NCBI GenBank assembly: GCA_964512675.1
Contig: CAZEJR010000006.1
Coordinates: 1 to 64,000, forward strand
Source of the DNA: A07HB70 sp964512675
Lineage (GTDB): Archaea > Halobacteriota > Halobacteria > Halobacteriales > Haloferacaceae
Direction of reading: 5' to 3'
DNA: 64,000 nucleotides
A model generated the notes under the pieces. It was given only the letters and a program-made list of their open reading frames with translations, did not search any database and had not been told where the DNA came from. A program made the translations under genes and the position numbers. Shown here piece by piece: positions 60,006 through 64,000 of the stretch (position 1 is its first letter; each line of letters opens with the position of its first letter).

Positions 60006-60968
60006 GTGACCGACATCGTGACCGTCGGCGAGGCGCTGTTGCGGCTCTCGCCGCCCCGGGGTGACCGACTCGCGAACGCGACCGGCTTCGACGCGTACGT
60101 CGGCGGTGCGGAGGCGAACGCCGCCGTCGCCGCCGCGGGACTGGGCGCAGAGACGGCGTGGCTCTCCCGTCTGCCCGACTCGCCGCTCGGGCGGCGGGTC
60201 GTCCGCGAACTCCACGCTCACGGTGTCCGGACCGGGGTGACGTGGGACGACGACCGGCGGCTCGGCACCTACTACCTCGAGCGCGGCACCCGCCCCCGCG
60301 GGAGCGAGGTGTACTACGACCGCACGGGCTCCGCCGCGGCGGCGATGACGCCGGAGCATCTGCCCGGCAGCGTGGTGCGGAACGCCGACACCTGCTTCGT
60401 CACCGGAATCACCCCCGCGCTGAGCGAGTCGGCGCGCGAGACGACCCGCGCGGCGTTGGAGGCGGCGAGCGAGGCCGGCACCCGGACGGCGTTCGACCCG
60501 AACTACCGGTCGAAGCTGTGGGACGCCGAGACGGCCCGCGAGACGTACGAGTCGCTGCTCGGCCACGTCGACGTCCTCGTCGTCGCTCGGCGCGACGCCG
60601 CCGACGTCCTCGGCGCGCCGGACCGGCCGGTGCCGATGGCGAACAGCCTCGCCGCCGAGTACGGCTGCGAGACGGTCGTGGTGACCCGCGGCGATCGGGG
60701 TGCGCTCGTTCTCCACGGCGACGAGGTCCACGAGGCCGACGCACACGACACGGAGACGGTGGACCCGGTCGGGAGCGGCGACGCGCTCGCGGGCGCGTTC
60801 CTCGCCGCCCGGGCCGACGGCGACGGCGTCGCCGACGCCCTCGAACTCGGCGTCGCTGCCGCTGCGGTCAAACGCACCGTCGCCGGCGACCTGCTGGTGA
60901 GCAGCCGGGCCGAACTCGCGGCGCTCGCCGGACATCGACCGGACAGCCGCGACCGAATGACGCGCTAG
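60006..60968 (+). CDS. kdgK: PfkB-family sugar kinase, 2-keto-3-deoxygluconate kinase (KdgK)-like
   Basis: 320 residues from GTG 60006. PfkB signatures: IVTVGEALLRLSPP, GGAEANAAVAAAGLGAETAWLSRL (motif 1), a YYDRTGSAAAAM region, FDPNYRSKLW and DPVGSGDALAGAFLAARADG (motif 2; the catalytic Asp in GSGD). The N-terminal AYVGGAEANAA and SxVYYDR-like segments fit KdgK, which phosphorylates KDG in the semi-phosphorylated Entner-Doudoroff route of haloarchaea. TTTATACC about 30 nt upstream supports a leaderless start. No kdgA or gaD genes are nearby, so the substrate is an inference. Shares its stop with the convergent psiE-like gene. Confidence 0.82.
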   Translation: MTDIVTVGEALLRLSPPRGDRLANATGFDAYVGGAEANAAVAAAGLGAETAWLSRLPDSPLGRRVVRELHAHGVRTGVTWDDDRRLGTYYLERGTRPRGSEVYYDRTGSAAAAMTPEHLPGSVVRNADTCFVTGITPALSESARETTRAALEAASEAGTRTAFDPNYRSKLWDAETARETYESLLGHVDVLVVARRDAADVLGAPDRPVPMANSLAAEYGCETVVVTRGDRGALVLHGDEVHEADAHDTETVDPVGSGDALAGAFLAARADGDGVADALELGVAAAAVKRTVAGDLLVSSRAELAALAGHRPDSRDRMTR

Positions 60969-61459
60969 GCCTCCTCGCCCACCCGTGTCGCGCTCTCGCC
61001 GCCGGAGTCCTGCTCCCGCCCGAGGAGGGGGATCGGGTCGGCCTGACGGACGATGTAGAAGCCGCCGATGAGCACCGCGAGGAGGAGCGAGAACGTCACC
61101 GCCGATATCAGGGCGTCCTCCGTCGAGCCGAACTCCCCGGGCCGGAAGGTGATCACCTTCCGTGCGATCGCGATTAGCGCCGCGGTGATGACGATACGGG
61201 TCACCGGCTCGTCGCGGCTGAACGCGATGACGGTCTGGAACACCTCGACGATGATGAGCAGAACGAGCACCGTGTCGATGAGGTCGATGACGGCACTCGG
61301 GTCCGTGAACTGACCGGTGAGCATCAGATCGGCGAGCGAGAGCCCGAGGTCGAACACGCCGATGCCGAACAGCGCGACGAGGAAGTACGCGGTTCCCAGC
61401 TCGAGCCACCGCATGACGTCCTCGGAGGTGGTCGCAAGCACCTCGATCCGGTCGGTCAC
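60965..61459 (-). CDS. PsiE-family membrane protein
   Basis: 164 residues, four hydrophobic segments (about 17-42, 58-78, 86-101 and 117-134). The central stretch IDTVLVLLIIVEVFQTVIAF, then VTRIVITAALIAIARKVI, is typical of the phosphate-starvation PsiE family. Function is poorly understood. Its stop shares CTAG with the stop of the kdgK-like gene, so the two are convergent and overlap. Confidence 0.8.
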   Translation of the reverse strand: MTDRIEVLATTSEDVMRWLELGTAYFLVALFGIGVFDLGLSLADLMLTGQFTDPSAVIDLIDTVLVLLIIVEVFQTVIAFSRDEPVTRIVITAALIAIARKVITFRPGEFGSTEDALISAVTFSLLLAVLIGGFYIVRQADPIPLLGREQDSGGESATRVGEEA

Positions 61460-61542
61460 AGGCCACAGACGACGGCGCAGGTAAAAACGGTTGCCGCTCG
61501 GGCGCGGTAGCCGGCCCGACCCGTCGTCGCGGTCCGCGCCGG

Positions 61543-63162
61543 CTACCCGGACGCCGCGGCTGCGGTCTCCTGTTCGGGGTCGACGACCGCGTCCACCAGC
61601 ACCGGTCCGTCCGTCTCGACGGCGTCTGCCACCGCGTCGTGCAGCGCCCCGACCGTCTCGACGCGGTCACCGTGCCAGCCCATCCCCTCCGCGACGGTCG
61701 CGAAGTCGGGCGCGGTCCAGTCGAAGCTCGGGCCGTCCGCGGGCAGGGCCTCCGACGCGCTGATAACGCCGTAGTCGGCGTTGTCGAAGACGACACAGAC
61801 GAGGTCGAGGCCCGCCTCGCCGGCGACGGCGAGCGTACCGAGCGACATCAGCAGTCCGCCGTCGCCGGTCAGACACGCGACCCCGCCGTCTGTCCCGACC
61901 GCCGCGCCGACGGCAGCCGGCAGGCCGACGCCCATGCCGGCCCACGACCCGGCGGTGACGTACCGTTCGGGTCCGTACGCGTCGAAGACCTGCTTCGCCC
62001 ACAGCCGGAACCCCCCGACGTCGGTCGTGACCGGCGTCTCGCGGGGCAGGGCGTCACGGACCGCCCGGAGCGCCGCCGCCGTCGGCATCGGCGTCCGGTC
62101 GTCGAGGAAGCCCCCCTCGCGCAGTCGCTCCTCCCACGCTCGCGCCGCCCGCGCCCCGACCGCCGCGCCGTCCCACCCGCCCGTGTCGGCCGCGGTCCGG
62201 AGGTGTCGCGCCGCCGCGCCGGCGTCGCCGTGGACCGCGACAGCCGGGTCGTAGCGGGTGTGAAGATCCGACGGGTCGAGCGTGACGTGGACGAGTGGGT
62301 CGAGCGGCAGGTCGCCGCCGCCGGTCGCGACGTCGTCGAGGTCCGTCCCGAGCGCGACGGTCAGGTCCGCACGCTCGACGACCGCCCGTGCCGCCGCGGG
62401 CGTGTGGCTCCCGGCGACACCGAGCGTTCGCGGGTCGTCGTCCGACACGACGCCTTTGCCCCTGTACGACGCCAGGACGGGCAGGTTCGCCGCCCGCACG
62501 AGCGCCCGCACCGCCGCGACGTCCGAGCGCCGGCAGCCGCCGCCGACGTACAGCAGGGGTCGCTCGGCGGCGGCGAGCCGGTCGGCAGCCGCGTCGAGCG
62601 CCGTCCCGTTCGCCACTGTCGGTGTCGCGTCCGGCACCTCGACTGCCGGCGACGGACACGGTGCCGAGAGCACGTCGCTCCCGATCCCCAGTCGAACCGG
62701 ACCGCACGGCGGCGTCGTCGCCGTGCGCAGGCCGCGCGCGACCGCCGACGGCAGCTCCGCGGGCCGCTCGACGACGACGTTGGCCCGCACGACGCTGTCG
62801 TACGTCCCGGGGTCGATCTCGTGGATCGGTCCGAACCCACGGTCGTCGGCTGGCACGTCCGCGGCGACGTGGACGATCGGCACGCAGTCGTTCAGCGCGT
62901 TCTTCAGCCCGTGGGCCGCCTGGGTGTCGCCCGGGCCCGGCACCGTCACCGTCGCCGCGAGGCCGCCGCCGGCCTCGTAGTGCCCCCACGCGACGTGTGG
63001 AATCGCCGACTCGTCGCGGGCCATCAGGTACGACAGCGACGACTCGTCGACGGCGACGTCCACCGGGAGCGTCTGCGTGCCGGGCAGCCCGACGACCGTC
63101 TCGACGCCGGCGTCGACGAGCCCGTCCACGACGCGGTCGGCGCCCGTCGGCGGCTCCGTCAC
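61543..63162 (-). CDS. ThDP-dependent decarboxylase/synthase (acetolactate synthase-like)
   Basis: 539 residues. Pyrimidine-binding domain with the conserved Glu in WGHYEAGGGLAATVTVPGPGD, a central cofactor domain (PLLYVGGGCRRSD, LPVLASYRGKGVVSDD, TVALGTDLDDV) and the ThDP/Mg motif GDGGLLMSLGTLAVAGEAGLDLVCVVFDNADYG (GDG followed by the Asn). The typical biosynthetic acetolactate synthase needs IlvN and quinone-site features not visible here, so a degradative 2-oxo acid decarboxylase or a sulfo-compound enzyme is as likely. Unrelated in neighbourhood to the ThDP pseudogene at 55001. Upstream neighbour PsiE is in the same direction downstream. Confidence 0.85.
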   Translation of the reverse strand: MTEPPTGADRVVDGLVDAGVETVVGLPGTQTLPVDVAVDESSLSYLMARDESAIPHVAWGHYEAGGGLAATVTVPGPGDTQAAHGLKNALNDCVPIVHVAADVPADDRGFGPIHEIDPGTYDSVVRANVVVERPAELPSAVARGLRTATTPPCGPVRLGIGSDVLSAPCPSPAVEVPDATPTVANGTALDAAADRLAAAERPLLYVGGGCRRSDVAAVRALVRAANLPVLASYRGKGVVSDDDPRTLGVAGSHTPAAARAVVERADLTVALGTDLDDVATGGGDLPLDPLVHVTLDPSDLHTRYDPAVAVHGDAGAAARHLRTAADTGGWDGAAVGARAARAWEERLREGGFLDDRTPMPTAAALRAVRDALPRETPVTTDVGGFRLWAKQVFDAYGPERYVTAGSWAGMGVGLPAAVGAAVGTDGGVACLTGDGGLLMSLGTLAVAGEAGLDLVCVVFDNADYGVISASEALPADGPSFDWTAPDFATVAEGMGWHGDRVETVGALHDAVADAVETDGPVLVDAVVDPEQETAAAASG

Positions 63163-63427
63163 GGCGAGACCCCCGTCGAGCCGTGGCCGGGGCGCGGGAC
63201 GGCTGCGATCACGGCGCTGCCTCCTGCCATCGTCCGGCGACGTGTGTCACACTCTCTGTTCTGCCCGCGTCGGTGAAAAGCCGCCGCCTCGCGACACGCC
63301 GTCACGAGGCGAACCACCGATACCGCTCGTCCGTGCGTCACGCCCTCGACGTTCGTCGAATCGAGCCGGACGTAATGAGGTGTGCGTTGGACAGATCGCA
63401 ACCAGATCGCCACGATTCGGTAGTTTC

Positions 63428-63610
63428 ATGTGGTGCGAGCCTCTCGCGGGTGACGTGTACGGCACAGACGAGTTCGGCTACCGGTGGGAGGAGCGCAGCG
63501 CGAGCGAGTACGAGTGCATGCGCTGTGGCACGCGCCTCTCCGGCGAGACGGCGACGGACTGCCCGGACTGCGGCGAGCCGATGCGCAACCTGAGCGTCCC
63601 GCGGTCGTAG
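63428..63610 (+). CDS. Rubrerythrin-like zinc-ribbon protein
   Basis: 60 residues from ATG 63428. Two C-x2-C pairs, YECMRCGTRL and DCPDCGEPM, form a rubredoxin/zinc-ribbon-like knuckle; the preceding 28 residues (CEPLAGDVYGTDEFGYRWEERS) and the tail RNLSVPRS resemble small haloarchaeal 'rubrerythrin-like domain' proteins. It has no di-iron domain, so it is probably a zinc-binding protein with structural or regulatory use. Stands alone. Confidence 0.72.
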   Translation: MWCEPLAGDVYGTDEFGYRWEERSASEYECMRCGTRLSGETATDCPDCGEPMRNLSVPRS

Positions 63611-63613
63611 GCG

Positions 63614-63930
63614 GCTCCCGGTGCCGCGCGCGACGAGCGCGAACCGTGCGTCGCGGCGGGTCGGAGCCGGAGCCCGGGTTGAGGCCGGGCGAGGGGATAC
63701 GGTCGGCGTCCTCGCCGCCGGTGTCGGTCACACACTGCTCGGTGACGCCGTCGACAGACCCGGTCTCGCCGGATAGGTCTGTCAGGCCGTCGACGAGCGC
63801 GTCCGGTCTCGACCCCGCCGAACCCGAGGGCCGTGACGGAGAACGTCGACGCGAGACGTGCCGTCAGGACGATCATCGGCACCACGCCGCCGACCGGAGA
63901 CACGCCGCGGTCGTCCGCGGCCAGCCGGCA
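63614..63930 (-). pseudogene. Decayed archaeal type IV pilin-like gene
   Basis: Minus-strand residues about 29-61 of the frame starting 63999 read DDRGVSPVGGVVPMIV and LASTFSVTALGFG. This is the archaeal pilin N-terminal pattern: charged peptidase site, DRGVSPV, hydrophobic helix, GFG. After about 63805 the frame is lost and the C-terminal part is only partly open in another frame. The overall sequence does not continue like a pilin, so it is a remnant, reading out of frame. Extent approximate. Confidence 0.5.
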
Positions 63931-64000
63931 CGGACCCGACGCTAACGGTGGCTTCACCGGACGAACACGCCCCACCGGGTCGGCGTATCCGGCGCTCACG

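Noticed and set aside
61543..63162. Calling this gene ilvB
   Set aside because: No small subunit gene, no branched-chain biosynthesis neighbours and sequence features too generic for the ThDP family.

Overview
The window reads as chromosomal DNA of a haloarchaeon (class Halobacteria). It has very high GC, Asp/Glu-rich proteins, many GTG starts, TATA-like elements 25-31 nt upstream of starts (leaderless genes), and archaeal genes for a group II chaperonin, ribosomal protein L15e, a Rio2 kinase, a UbaA-type E1 enzyme and an FtsZ tail. The bacterial-type MutS and MutL found in many haloarchaea are also present. I saw no tRNA, rRNA, CRISPR array, transposase or integrase.

Layout. 1-5 kb: FtsZ tail, a haloarchaeal conserved protein, a chaperonin-methyltransferase pair and a BtuF-like protein. 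5-11.5 kb: endonuclease IV, then a block of stand-alone TrkA, UspA, APC transporter and a two-TM channel with two RCK units. 11.7-16.3 kb: a regulator/membrane-protein pair, Rio2, a glyoxalase-fold protein, L15e, a decayed gene and UbaA. 16.3-40 kb: a large block of CoA-thioester and organic-acid genes. It has a PrpB-type lyase, a TcuA-like flavoprotein, three family III CoA-transferases, a MaoC hydratase, two acyl-CoA dehydrogenases, an ADP-forming acyl-CoA synthetase, a crotonase, an Ldh2-family dehydrogenase, three MmgE/PrpD proteins, a thioesterase, a 3-hydroxyacyl-CoA dehydrogenase and an MFS carrier. 40-47.5 kb: a membrane-anchored molybdopterin oxidoreductase and a complete five-gene peptide-type ABC importer. 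47.6-51 kb: a thioredoxin-like protein, an enolase-superfamily enzyme and remnants of two genes. 51-60 kb: ThiD, MutS and MutL, with two frameshifted metabolic genes between the mut genes. 60-64 kb: a KdgK-like sugar kinase, PsiE, a ThDP enzyme, a zinc-ribbon protein and a pilin-like remnant.

The 16-40 kb block probably takes up and breaks down branched or tricarboxylic acids through CoA thioesters. One reading is tricarballylate to cis-aconitate to itaconate to itaconyl-CoA to citramalyl-CoA, then cleavage. The most unusual single gene is the importer's solute-binding protein at 45625-47493. Its two halves are in the reverse of the order normal for family 5 binding proteins, so it looks circularly permuted. 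The window also shows gene decay: two genes each broken by one frameshift, and four remnants.
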